A stretch of DNA of 64,000 nucleotides from Sphagnum compactum. Taxonomy: Eukaryota > Bryophyta > Sphagnopsida > Sphagnales. Under the pieces are notes generated by a model, which was not told the DNA's origin, ran no database searches, and worked only from the letters and a program-made list of their open reading frames with translations. Position 1 is the stretch's first letter; every line of letters begins with the position of its first letter. The translations under genes and the position numbers were made by a program. Location of the stretch: contig OZ234501.1 in assembly GCA_965153455.1 (NCBI GenBank), positions 15,550,855-15,614,854 of the forward strand, read 5' to 3'. Of the stretch, positions 51,666 to 63,140 are shown in pieces.

Positions 51666-51860
51666 GGAGCTCTTTGTGTGTCTTGCTCTATGGTTTCTCC
51701 CTTCCTCTCGCCTCCAGGGAGTGTGCAGCTCGTTTTAGCTCGTGTTTTCGCTGTCGTTCGGAGTGTGTTCTGGATCTTTACTTCCGAAGTCGTCTTACTG
51801 CCGCAAGTTCACTGAAACTGACAAGCGCAGGAGGCTAGAAGCTAGAGGATCGAGGCGAGG

Positions 51861-54583
51861 ATGCAGGCGGACGATGTCATCTGGCAGGTCATTAACCATG
51901 GCCACTGCAGCTACAAATCCAAGTACCAAGATCATCCTCCTCTTCTTAGCCTTTTTGTGCATTTTCTTTTCGCATTCTCGATGTCCATGTGTTCCATAGG
52001 AAGAGAGGATGCGGTCGTAGTTTTCTTTCTCCTTGTTTCTGTTGACAATCCCTCAGAAAACACAGTACTCAGTCTTTGCTTGATGGTGGCGTGGGGGGGG
52101 GGGGGGGGGGGGGGTGATGAAGGATGAAGACACAGAATTTTTGTAGGAATGAATTCAATGTAACAGGTCTTTGTAATCGAAGCTCATGCCCGCTTGCAAA
52201 CAGCCGATATGCCACCATCCGGGAACATGATGGTCAGCTTCTCTAATTTCCCTTAGTCACAGTAGCTAGCTGGTAAAAGATATTGGGACATTTGTGCTTG
52301 CTTTATGTTGATAGATTAAGTCATAGCTTTCTGTCTTTAAGCCTCACTTGCATGCATGCACACACACACATTCTATCTCTTAGGTTTTGCACAGATTCTT
52401 GGGGATGGTTTGAGGTCTTCTTTCTGTGCAATTTTCTATTCAGCAGCAATGCAATCCATCAAATCTCATTGGAACACACACAGGAGGCCATGGTTTGTCC
52501 AACCTTAGAGACATTGGGATGTAAATTAGGATCTGAAGAGTTAATTTCAGACTTGGAGAATAATAAGATTATTGGGTCTGTCAAACTGGCAGGGACACTC
52601 TACTTGTATATGAAGAGCATTGAGAGGGCACATGCACCCAAGGACTTATGGGAGCGAGTGAAGCTGCCTCGTAACTATGGCAAGGCTTTAGAGCTCATTG
52701 ACAAGTATTTGGTAATCTTCCAAGACCCATGTAGACTTATTTGTTTTCAGATCAAGACTGTAGAGAGATTTAAGCAATTGTAAGATGATGATGAGAGAGG
52801 ATCTCTATAGTCTACTTTTGCTACCATAAAATTCTGATCAGCAGGTGTTCAACCTTGCCATTGATGTTTATTAGGGGTTTTCCTTGAGAAACAAGCAGAT
52901 TGGTTTGAAGAAGTTCAATTCCTTATCTGGGTTTTTTGCAGGCATATTGGCCAAAATTTTTGGTTCACAAGAACAAGCAAAGGCTTACAAAAATGACACA
53001 GTACCTGATTCGAATGCGCAAGCTAGCACTTAAAGTCAGGTACTTGCTTAGTGCTTGCTTCAGTTTTAGGTCCATTTTGTATATTTTTACAAATCATGCA
53101 TGGCTGATGAATATTGTTGATGTCGGTCAAATAGGCCCAAAATTATGACCATGCCTGCTAAGCAAGTACAAAGGGAGGCTCGTCGGGAAGCAAAAGCAGA
53201 AACAGCAGCCCTTCTTGAAAAGGTAATCCTGATATTCTCATCTTGCTTCTTCTTTTCTTTTTGTGGATAGAAAGGATATTCTGGAGACAATTGGGTCTGA
53301 GATACCCAGGTCTGTTGAGAGACTTTTCTTTGCAGTCTCAGTTGTCGATCATGATGGATCTGTATACTTGGAGATGCAGAATATTGAGAAGGAATTGCTG
53401 CAACGACTTCAAACTGGAACATATGGAGACATCTACAACTTCCCAGTAAAGGAATATGAGAAAGTACTGGCCATGGAGGAGATGGAGGCTGCAGATGAAG
53501 AGGAAGAGGTAATATTTCCCAACTTAATCCTGCTGAAGACATTGGAACAGTCCTTTTACATGTTATCTCAACGATGAGGAGGGTGTTTGCATCCTCACAT
53601 TTACTTTTCATTCTGGGTTTTGCTGATTCAGGAAGCAGAGCCTGAGGTAGAATATGTGGAGGGCTATGAGATGGAGGAGGAGGAAGAAGAGGAAGACATG
53701 GAAGATTTCGCCTTAGGTGTCAATGGCAGCACACATTCAGATGACGGTAAAAAAACATTGCTCACTATTCTAGCATGTATTTGTTAGTTGTCATCCCAAT
53801 CTGCCCACAAATGGGATTGTCAGAATGCATGTAAAATTGGATCAGATATTCTCTTTTCAACTACAATATGAGAGAACCCCAGCCCTTTGTTTTCTCGAAT
53901 TTCCTGGTTCTCTTCATCAGGTGAGTACAACTTCTTGTGGGAACAGAGAATCCTGAGGATGAAGATGATGAGGACAACAATTCAGCTGAAGAGATTGACA
54001 GAAATGTCTGGAGCAAATCAAACCAGGCCACAAGGCCTCCTAAGCCACCCATGGTTTCTACAAAGAGAGGAGTTGCAGGTCAGAATGACAGTGATCCTGC
54101 TGCTGCTGCTCCCAAGAGACGAAAACGACAACAAGTGCAGGTGACCTCGTTTGCTTCAACCTCTCTCTTTTATGCATGGTTATATGCAGCATTTGTGATT
54201 TCATTCCATGAGGTGGAGGAATAGATATCCTGAACTATTTCTTGTCCACATATGTACTACATCATCAATTAGAGCTCTGGATTCACTACCACTCATGTTG
54301 TTTCATTTTGTCAATGCGCCATCTGCAAAATCACAGGAAATGAGGAATCAAGCAATCGCAAGATTGACTGGTCATCTTGATCTTGACATGTTTTACAGAA
54401 ATTGACTAAGTTTGTTAAACTATGCAATGTATGCATCTATTTCTGTAGTAGTGCCTGTTGAATTTCATTTTATGCAGTGCAGAGCTGATGGATTTGGATT
54501 CTCTTTGGGTCTCTCATGTGTGGCAGATTGAATATGAAGATGAGGAACAGGAGCAACATGCAATTTCCAACTTTGCCTTCTGA
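51861..54583 (+). CDS. MAK16: Ribosome biogenesis protein MAK16 homolog
   Basis: MAK16 is a nucleolar factor needed to assemble the 60S ribosomal subunit. Nine exons are in phase: 51861-51922, 52123-52232, 52593-52711, 52942-53039, 53135-53222, 53380-53508, 53632-53746, 53947-54140 and 54527-54583, giving 323 aa. Family landmarks are the start [20 protein letters not shown], the cysteine segment [87 protein letters not shown] and [20 protein letters not shown]. The rest is an acidic tail with a late basic cluster (PKRRKRQQ). Length is near the usual 300 or so. The exon 2 acceptor at 52121-52122 is the only nearby one that keeps phase. It follows a G22 run, so this junction is the least certain. 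The frame around 53263-53379 is open but not included. Confidence 0.93.
52093..52114 (+). repeat. G22 homopolymer next to the MAK16 exon 2 acceptor
   Basis: Twenty-two consecutive G residues end 6 nt before the acceptor AG. They separate it from the pyrimidine-rich stretch at about 52018-52045. Such a run is prone to length errors in sequencing and to slippage in vivo. Confidence 0.95.
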
Positions 54584-55630
54584 ACTTCACTTACTTTCCA
54601 GCAGATATTTCAGGGAACAAATTTTGTAGGAGATTTCCGACTTCACCTTCAGCTATAAATGACCATGAGGGGTTCTTTCAAAATCTGGGTGGAGATTGTC
54701 ACATGTATACTTTGGCAAAAGAAAAAGAAAAAAAGGAAGAAAACAGGCATTTACTTTGCATCTGGGTTTATATCTTTTGCCTCTTTTCTCCCTGTCCAAA
54801 GACGGCCACAAAGCTTCTTTGAGTTGGTTGCACAGCTGTCAGTTTCCCTCTTCTTTGCTTAAGGACTGTTGTATACGTCAATTGACAAGACAAGTCAAAG
54901 ATCCAAAGTAACTTCTGTCTAGGCTGAAATGCTTTATTTTCACTGAAGATTTAACCTTGAAGTTTAAAAGCCCACACAGCCACAGCAATTTGTAGCCCCG
55001 ACCCTTTCAGTGTAACAGATGAATTGGTGCCATTATAACGTTGAGGAGCAGAAGGAAGAATGCCTTGCTTTTTATGTTAGTTCACTCTTTTGAGCTGGTT
55101 GTTGAATACTGTGCATTTCTCTTTGAGGAGCATTGGGTTTTTGTTAGAGGTGGACAGCACTGTAATTGTAGGGTTGTGCAATTCCGCACACAGAACAGGT
55201 GCATACAGACATGATCAAAATGGAAATTGCATGCATGAGTTTGTTAACATGGCTTTTTGGCCACATTGATTTCAACATAAGTAGCTGTCAAGGTTCAAAT
55301 CCTGAAGACAATTCTGCTTCAAATAATTATGCTTTTCAATAAACTTGAAATTATGTTTGCTTAGAAAGCTTTGTAACAATATTGATTGTGATGTTTTCAT
55401 TACCATGTTTATGTTGAAATTTCCTATTATTGTAGTAGGACAATTTGATGGCATATCTTTTCAATTCTCTTTAGACATGGAGAAGCTGCTCAACTGTAGT
55501 TGACAACCATTCTCTATTTCTTTTAGTTTTCTGTTGGTGTGGGCAGTTGAACTTGTTTGTGAAGGAGGGTGTCTCTTCAAGGGCTCTGGGTAAAGCTCAC
55601 TAACACTATGCAAGATGAGGGTGCAGGTCA
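54584..55630. other. MAK16 3' region and intergenic DNA
   Basis: No further coding exon was seen between the MAK16 stop and the ISPE stop. The two genes converge, so both 3' UTRs must end in this kilobase. Candidate AATAAA-like poly(A) signals are weak and I did not assign them. Confidence 0.5.
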
Positions 55631-55633
55631 ATT

Positions 55634-58600
55634 CTACAAACAGGTCTTTTCTTCAATAGAGCAAGTGTTGTCTATCAATTGCTGATACCATTCATTCTCC
55701 TTCCGCGTCAAAAAAAATGCCTCTGCACAGCAATCCATAACACCATCTTGAGAGGAAGGAAAACACCAGATTTGAAAAGTGCAGATTACATACCAAAGTT
55801 TTGCTTGATCTTTCCTATCAGAAATTCTTTCTCCAAAACAATTGATCTGCAAACCTTAGATGAGATGATTGCTAGCAACACCCTCTTCTTGCTTGTGGCG
55901 TACATAATGACCTCACTGGCAGGCATTCTGAGAAATGTCACTGGGCATGACAGGTCCATATCACAGGAATTTGTGTTTTTGAGATTTCTGGCCATACCGG
56001 CCTGTGTCAATCATTACACCAGGCATTGGCAGCATGGCATTACACCCCTAACCTTGGGTTCCACCCTCAGTTCATAGTGTGTAATGCCCTGCTGCCAGGG
56101 CATATTCAACAAAGAGCCCTACGAAGAACTCTGCCATAGATTGCATTGTACTTTCCAGGGCCATAAATGCCATTCAAAAACAGTAGAATAGAAGCTATCA
56201 GCCATGTGCAGACAAATTTCACATCATTGAGAGGACTTGCAATGTTGAGGGACAGAAGAGGTACATGATTTCATTGAAGTTCCTTGGAAATAAAAATGCT
56301 TGTCCTGGGCTAGGTGCAACTACATCAATTACACAAGAAACCAGTCGACAACATCTGACACTCTTTGATGGAACTGCTGCTACAGTGACTGAAAAGCAAA
56401 AAAGAGAAGTTATATGCAAACCTGAGATGAAAGTGTCACGGTATTGCTCCTCATCGTATATAAACTGGGGAGGCTCCGAGTCACCAACACCAACAATAGT
56501 GCTCCCACTACAACCCCCACCCAACTCCATATCAGTACATCCTGCAGACTTTTGAATTAATTTCCAGTTCCTCAACCAATGAGCTTTAGCTTTTAAGCTG
56601 TGACAGATGGAATTTGCATGTTATTGTGGGACTTCCACTACTTTTTCCCACCAAACTCCAGTTGTGGTGGTATGCATCTTGCAGACAGTATAGAGATTTG
56701 ATTTGCATCTTCAGACCAATGAGGCAGACCTTCCAGACATAAACACAGCTTGGTAACGACCCCGACCAGCAGCAGCCACACGCTCTTTCAGTGCCTTCAA
56801 CGCTGGCAACACTTCAAACGCTGGAGGTTCTGCTAATAATAACGGAGTCATGAGATCAATATACAGCTACACAGTGAGAAACAAAGATTCAATACTCCTG
56901 CCCAAAGATACATTCCAACTTCTTGGAAATAACCCAATTATGAAATGGGATGTTCACCAGAGCACAACTTGCATTAACATAGGCATAATCAATGCATTAA
57001 GGTATTGGGTGGCAGATTGTGTCATTTTCTTGACCTCATTTTCTGACATACTCTTCGAATGATGATCATACACTTGTAACAGTGACCAAAATGTGCCTGC
57101 AGAACATGATGTTTTGGAAAATCCTTGAATCTGCCACCCCAGACCTTGATGGCATGGAATAGCTGAGCCCCTGCCCATTATGTTGGATAAGGGGCCATGC
57201 AAGTTGTATGTGTTGTGGCAAGACAGGTTCGCCTGGTCCCTTGCCCAACCTAATAGGCAGAGGTGCTTGACCATTCCATAGTACAGAAACACTCAGAATG
57301 AATGAAGCTCAAAGAGCTCACATGTAGGGCAAACATATGGGGAGATGAAAGATGTACCAAGGTCATTAATGCAAACATTCTGTGAGATCCCATTTTGTGA
57401 GATTTCTCTGAGCAACTCCTCTGGATCTTTCTTGCTCACCCTCTCCATTGAAAACAACTGCACAACAACTTACTCTTCTAAGCTGTTCTGATGGCCGCAT
57501 ATATTGACACAGTCTACAAAGCATGGCAATGAAGGAGAAGGCCAATTTTCCGGTTTCACAGAGAATTCAGTTCTGAGAGAGATTCTGATGTAAAGTGCAG
57601 AAAGACCACCATTGGGCAAGTGTCAGAAATGGAACTGATAACCGGAGGATCTCAGGGCAGTTCTACAAGAAAACCAAATTACCAGTGCTGATACATAACC
57701 ATGGTTCTCAAAAATCTGCAATTGACTCTGATACATAACTGCAATTCTAAACAAATCGAAGAACCAGTCAAATAATCTACTATAAAACTGCCAGTTCATT
57801 GCCAGTCATTCATGAAAACTGCCAGTTCTTTGAGGCTTTTTGAAAAACCCCAAACCCAAGGTTCTTTGATTCTGGAAATTTTCAAATAACTGGAACCAGA
57901 GGTTCTTTGATTTCCAAATCTTTTAAAAAACCAAAACCAGAGATTATTGAAAAAAAGATACCCACCCAACACTGAAACAGACCAATTGGGATGCTAGAAA
58001 GTTACCTTGTAAACTTCAGCAGTTGAGCACTCCTCTTTTGGTTTAATAAGCACCATAGGAGTGTCCAGGGAAATAGGGGGTGCAATATCACGCACCACCT
58101 GCAAAGCACACACACTGTAAGAAGAATCAAATCTTTTCCAAACAGCCAAAGCTCAAGATGCTGAGATGAATAGATTCAGAGAAGGGTGAGTATCCATTCA
58201 CCTCTCCTCTGCTGGTACAATATGCTGCCCCCTGGGAGAAGAAAAATGGGCAATCTGAGCCTATCTCTCCTGACCAAGCCTGAAGCTCTTTCTCACTTGC
58301 AATATTTCCATTCATCTGGTTTGCAGCCCACAAAGCTGTGGCTGCATTGCCACTTCCACCTCCAAGACCAGCTCCTGTTGGCACTTGCTTGTCCAAGTGT
58401 ACCTGCAACAATAATCTTGTGAGCCACTTATGTGCAAGTCTCTGTTCTTTGATTTCACTAGCTGTTTCATCTCTTGCAAACAATCTGCTTTGAGAAACAG
58501 GAGAGACGAAAACCATTTGCATGTGCTCCCCTTTGACAACTGTTTGTAAGATTTCCTGGCCAGTAAATTTCAAAAGCATACATATCAGAATGCACAAGCA

Positions 58601-60502
58601 TACCCAGAAATATTTTTGGGTGCCTGTCTTTCTCCTGTACAAGTTGAAGGCCTTGATAATCTGCAAAAAGGTAGGAGCAGCAGATCTTCAAGCTACTGTG
58701 AATACTGAGATGTTGAAGCATCTTGACAACAATCATTGTGGTTCTTTTACCATGAAAGAACAGACTCTGCCAAACAGATATGATAAGGCAATTACAGGAA
58801 GTGATTTTGACTCAGATAGGCAGGTACAGAACATACTGGGATGCAAAAAGAGTGAGGGAATATGAAGATGGTAGTACTGCGAGCATATTAGAGAAAGGTA
58901 GGGCTGAAGTGTGCCTACAATGCTGCTGAGATGTATGAATTATGTGTAAGGAGCATACCAGGTTCTTCTCATCAAGAGGAACACCAGATGCATTTGTTGT
59001 AAGGGAATCTTTGGTGGTTGAGGGGGATATTGAAAACTTGATAATGTCCCCTAGGCTGATCACCTGCAACATTGTGACAACAGCCCAACTGCTCAATAGG
59101 AGGAAAACACACTCACCCATGATATGCTCTTTTGTAGAAGGATGTTCATGATTTTCTCTCATAGGTTCCTCTAACAAAATTTGCACACATAGTAGTAACT
59201 CGAGTCATGTGTCACATGAATTTGTCCCATCATTGGAGGATCCAAATATTGTCTCTTCCCCCTTGATTGATGGAGAGAGAGAGTTTCGCTGCCAAATTCG
59301 CTATCACAGCTTCCATTCTCTAATGCTTGTCTAAAGTCTCCCAGAGAGTCTATGATCATGAAGAGCATGCACCCAAAACCTGAAGTTGCTTTCTTATGAT
59401 TGGGAAAGGAGACAAATTAAAATCTGTGCATGCTGATTTGAGATTGAAAGGGACATGCGAATAGGAGTTGCCAAAAAGAGTCATGGTGATGGAAGGGCAA
59501 CATACATGAAAGAGGGAGGCAAGGTCATGATAGCCATCAGGTCGCTTGCCTGTGATCCTCAGAAACACATTCACCTGAGCCATGTGTTTCAGCAATTTGA
59601 ATGAGGAAGTTTACAGATATCAACAATGACCATCCATGATCAAGCATGTACTTGCACACCAACTTCACAGAGGCAACTTTCTGAAAGCAAAAAAGGCAAA
59701 TGGCATATATTTCAACTTACCAAGAGAATTGAATTCACCCAGTGAATAACATTACATTGTGCATACCTTGGAAGGTGAAAAGAGAGTGAGGTTGGAGACA
59801 GCCGTAGAAGAAGAACTGTTGAGCTCCATGGTCAACTCATCTATTCGCTTTTGTGGGTTGTACACAACCTGCATGCCCAATTTCCCACATGATCCCTTGG
59901 TCGTATACTCACTGCTGAAGTCTCCATGCACCTAGGGAACTAAACTGATGGGAGCAGAAAGACATGGAAAACTAGAAGATTGTCATGAGCACAACAACTT
60001 ACCTTGAGATGGTTCAAATCTTGATCCCTCTAACTCCTGTTTGCTGTAATGAACATGTTTGTTATGTGGTGAACTTTGTCTGACTAGTGATACATATGAT
60101 TAGCATGTTCACAGCAGCTGAACTGATCATAATAGAGGGCTCTTAAAACCAGAAGAAAATACAATCAACTTCCCAATGTGTTACACAAAGTACCTCTATC
60201 TTGTTCTCAGAGCTAGTTGTTGTGTCTGAAGCATGGGCACGGATGTTGCACCTTCCAGAAGCCAATTTGCTGCTGCTGTGGGATCCTTGTATGCTCCATT
60301 CCCCTCTTCCAGACTTCATAGATCTCATGCCATGTCTGGGATTGCTGAACAACAAGGCTCGTGATGAGGAAGACATGCTGCTGCTGTCTGGGAGAAGAGA
60401 TGCTCTTGTCACTGTAGCTTGTAAATTTGTAAAAGCATGACTTTTGTGGCACTCATGCCTGATTGAGGTCATAAAGCTGCTTCGAACACACATGATCTCC
60501 AT
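55634..60502 (-). CDS. ISPE: 4-diphosphocytidyl-2-C-methyl-D-erythritol kinase (CMK/IspE), plastid
   Basis: IspE phosphorylates CDP-methylerythritol in the plastid MEP isoprenoid pathway. Eleven exons are all in phase: 60502-60194, 59868-59767, 59574-59506, 59063-58959, 58660-58604, 58402-58202, 58098-58006, 57457-57358, 56829-56730, 56507-56422 and 55722-55634, giving 436 aa. Residues 1 to about 100 are Ser/Arg-rich, like a transit peptide. LTLFSPSKVNVFLRITGKRP carries the expected substrate lysine (K137), and GYHDLASLFH follows. The GHMP ATP loop is VPTGAGLGGGSGNAA (about 221-235). GSDCPFFF has the catalytic Asp (D264). MSGSGSTIVGVG is the C-terminal GHMP motif. The ATP loop has Gly at 232 where homologs have Ser. 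The start at 60502 is preferred because TTTGCAG (acceptor at 60515-60514) precedes it; an in-frame ATG at 60529 is the alternative. Confidence 0.92.
56028..56096. repeat. 18-bp hairpin in ISPE intron 10
   Basis: GGCAGCATGGCATTACAC (56028-56045) pairs with GTGTAATGCCCTGCTGCC (56079-56096) at 17 of 18 positions around a 33-nt loop. The same structure is present, more eroded, in the pseudogene at 48691-48745, so it predates the duplication. Confidence 0.75.
57683..57974. mobile_element. Degenerate hAT-like element in ISPE intron 7
   Basis: The left end is CAGTGCTGATAC (57683) and the right end is CCACCCAACACTG (57974). The ends are imperfect inverted repeats of the CAGTGTTGG type. The interior repeats CTGCCAGTTC, GGTTCTTTGATT and AAAACC. 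Flanking octamers (CAAATTAC and AAACAGAC) do not match, so the exact termini or target-site duplication are lost. Interior words such as GGTTCTTTGATT resemble those in the 25600-25983 element and near 41.7 kb. Confidence 0.5.
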
Positions 60503-60512
60503 TCTTTTGCCT

Positions 60513-61256
60513 TCTGCAAACCCAAACATGTGCACCAGAGCATTTCAATTGCGATCTCATATAACCCAACTCAAACTTAGCTTTCTTATGAAGTCTGAAC
60601 CCTGGGCAAAATCCTGAACAAAATCCTGAGCATGTGCTTTTTGTTGCTTACAAGGTGCTTACCAGCTATGAGCTTTTTATTGCACTTTGATGGCTTGCAC
60701 AATGCAACAATGCTACTGCAACACAGCAAGATGACAAGGTGAAAGTATAGCTGCGAACTCATCACAGCCGAGTAGTATCTTCGTATCTCCAATTTCAGTC
60801 GTTTTTGTTTTCAGATTTGTCCTATATGCTTCTTCAGATTTGATTTCATAATTTCTCTCCATGAATCCCTCTCTCTCTCCGTCCCTTCATCTCTGAATGT
60901 ACTGTTAGGGTTCAAGCAAATCTACGGCGATGTTAGACATGTGTACCTTTGAAGCTTTTGTTTCTTGAGCCTCGAGACACTCGAGAAGCAGGCTTGTAGC
61001 TCTCTTCTCCTCTGTTTTTCTTTATTCCAAGCACATAACGAGAAGAACCTCGTCCTTCCTCGAATTGTGAAGGAAGGATTCCTCCTCCTCCTCCTCCTCC
61101 TCCTCCTTCTTCCCGTGAATCCCTTTCTGGTACCTGCGCGCTTCAGCTTTGTTTCCTCTCCTCTTCCTTGTGCTGTTCTAAGACCTCAATTTTTTTGAAG
61201 CAAACAATCAGACTCTCGTAATAATTTCCTTATTTACTGCCGGATTGACCTCCGCA
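60513..61256 (-). promoter_or_regulatory. ISPE upstream block with predicted 5'-UTR exon and intron
   Basis: On the minus strand a non-coding exon ends at 60663 (ATAGCTG|GTAAGCACC). A 149-nt intron (60662-60514) ends in TTTGCAG, and the start codon follows 11 bases later. The block from about 60595 to 61256 is homologous to 26755-28445, upstream of the 183-aa gene, in the same orientation and with the same donor. A (CTC)n run on the plus strand at about 61079-61103 (GAG-rich on the coding strand) may lie near the transcription start. Promoter function is inferred from position. Confidence 0.5.
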
Positions 61257-63010
61257 TGTGAATCCTAAAATTGCATACCTACTGCACGTTCAGCCCTAAA
61301 CCCTAATATAAATTTTTTTTAGATTTCAGCAAAAATTAAATAAAATCTAAATTTTTTTAAATATTGTTTCAGCAAATATTTTTCTCAAAGGAAAAAAAAA
61401 AAAAAAAAAAAACCCCATTTGTGAAGGATATTTTGGAATATTCTCAGAATATTTTATTTGTTGAAAATGAAATCTTCAAAAATTAATTAAATTATTTGGG
61501 CAGAGACTTGGTGAACCTACCATTCAACTAAGGTACGAAGATTTTTGTAATGGAGAAGGGTAGGCTAGAGGCCCTAAACCCCCTTCTTTTAAGGTGCCTA
61601 GGTACGAGGGTGTGGTAGCCCCAAAGATAGGCAACAAATAGCAAGGAAAGGCCTTCCGAAGGTCCTCATTGAGGACTTGGGCTCGTCAACTATGGTCATC
61701 CGTATACACTACAAAAATTAGGGCAGGTTTTGACGGCCTATTGTAACAATAGCCCAAGTGACATGTGAAATTTGTCAAATTGTGGCATGTGATAGTAGTG
61801 GTCCATTTTTTGCTCAATTGAAAAATTGGTCATATGTGACATGAGACATTCGTCATATGTGACATGAGACATGACATTACCATCCATGATTTTTTATTAT
61901 ATTATGTTTAAAGTATTACTAAAGTACAAGAAGGGCAACTTCAACACATGTCCTTTTATGGAATAATTTAATTAAATTTGACGATTCCATGTTAAGAAAT
62001 AAAATGTTTCCTACACACAAGAAAAGATGACCTAATTAATTTTCCGTTGCAACAATCTTGTTATTTGGGGAAATAAAAAAGTTCAATAAAATATAATATT
62101 ATTAAATATTTGGAAAAGATTCTTCAATTTCCCTTCAGAAAATGTTTTAGGGGGGGAAAAAGTGTCAAAATAGAATATTCTTGGATGTTCGAAAAGGCTT
62201 TCTAATTTCCTTTATAAAACTTTTCTGGGAAAAAAAAAAAGTCTAAAGAATTCTAAATATTTGAAAAGACTCTCTGAATTCTTCCTTCATGAAATTTTTC
62301 TGCAAAATTTTTAATTTTTTTTAAAAAAAATGTCTAATGTCCTTCACCAATTTATTTGGGGAAGAAAATGTTGAAAATAAAATGTTTCATACATATTACA
62401 AAAGAATCTCAATTTCCTTTACAAATTTTTCTTTTTTACAAATAATATAATTTTGTGTCCAGCTGCTAATTTACTATGGTACATAATAACTTGGTTTTTT
62501 TTTTTCAAAAAAATCGAAAGTATTTTGGCCACATAGGTATATGCTTGAATGAATATATTCGGAGGCAAGAGCTACTACAGTACAGTCAGCCTTGTGAACC
62601 TCTTCTGTTTTAGAACAATTTGCTCTGAGAGAGTCAAACATGCATATTTAAATCGTGGGACACTCACAAATACACAGAGGAAAACTCATGCTCACAAAAT
62701 CTAGGCCCACCCCCATGATCTCAACAAGATCTAAACCCTAAACCCCAACATGATCTCAACATGATCATGGGCCCACCGGATGATGATCTCAACATGATGG
62801 GGTCCTGGAGTAACCAGTCAACAATAGTCAGTTCTTGACTTTTAGGAATAAATTAGTTTTTAATATGAACAAATGAAATTCCAAAAAATAAATTTTTTTT
62901 GTTTAGAATTTATTTTTTTAATAAATAATAATAAATTAGAGCGGTTCTGGTTTGCAAGAAAATAGAATCTGGTTTTTCTATTCCAATATTGCTATAATTA
63001 GTTAATTATT
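61257..63010. other. AT-rich intergenic DNA, no supported gene
   Basis: A telomere-like CCCTAAACCCTAA lies near 61295 and a poly-A run near 61389-61410. A 24-bp tandem duplication (GTCATATGTGACATGAGACA) lies near 61829-61875, and repeated GATCTCAACATGAT strings at about 62740-62800. The AT-rich repeats at 61320-61500 and 62100-62480 resemble 49.1-50.3 kb. Confidence 0.5.
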
Positions 63011-63019
63011 ACACCAAAA

Positions 63020-63140
63020 CAATCCATTCCAATATGTAATCAGTCTAAACACTTTCACCAAAGAAACTGGTTCATCGAATGTGAAACTGGTTTTAATAAG
63101 TTAAAACTTCCAAAAGTTGGATCCAATGCGATAGATAGTC
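63020..63140 (+). repeat. Dispersed repeat family C, copy 2
   Basis: CAGTCTAAACACTTTCACC, AAAGAAACTGGTTC, AATAAGTTAAAACTTCC and GGATCCAATGCGATAG occur in order. They match minus-strand 16525-16420. The copy here has an extra ATCGAATGTGAAACTGGTT duplication-like piece. The DNA after it (to 64000) is unassigned and shows no supported gene. Confidence 0.6.

Noticed and set aside
52283-52592. Open frame running into MAK16 exon 3
   Set aside because: This is intron read-through. The family sequence begins at the acceptor before [11 protein letters not shown].
53263-53379. In-frame extension upstream of MAK16 exon 6 ([11 protein letters not shown]...)
   Set aside because: It would insert about 40 residues between AALLEK and NIEKELL, which are adjacent in the family. 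The possible acceptor before it is also in the wrong phase.
60503-60535. Longer ISPE N-terminus starting at the GTG at 60535 or the ATG at 60529
   Set aside because: GTG is not a usual nuclear start. The ATG at 60529 lies before a good TTTGCAG acceptor that appears to end a 5'-UTR intron.
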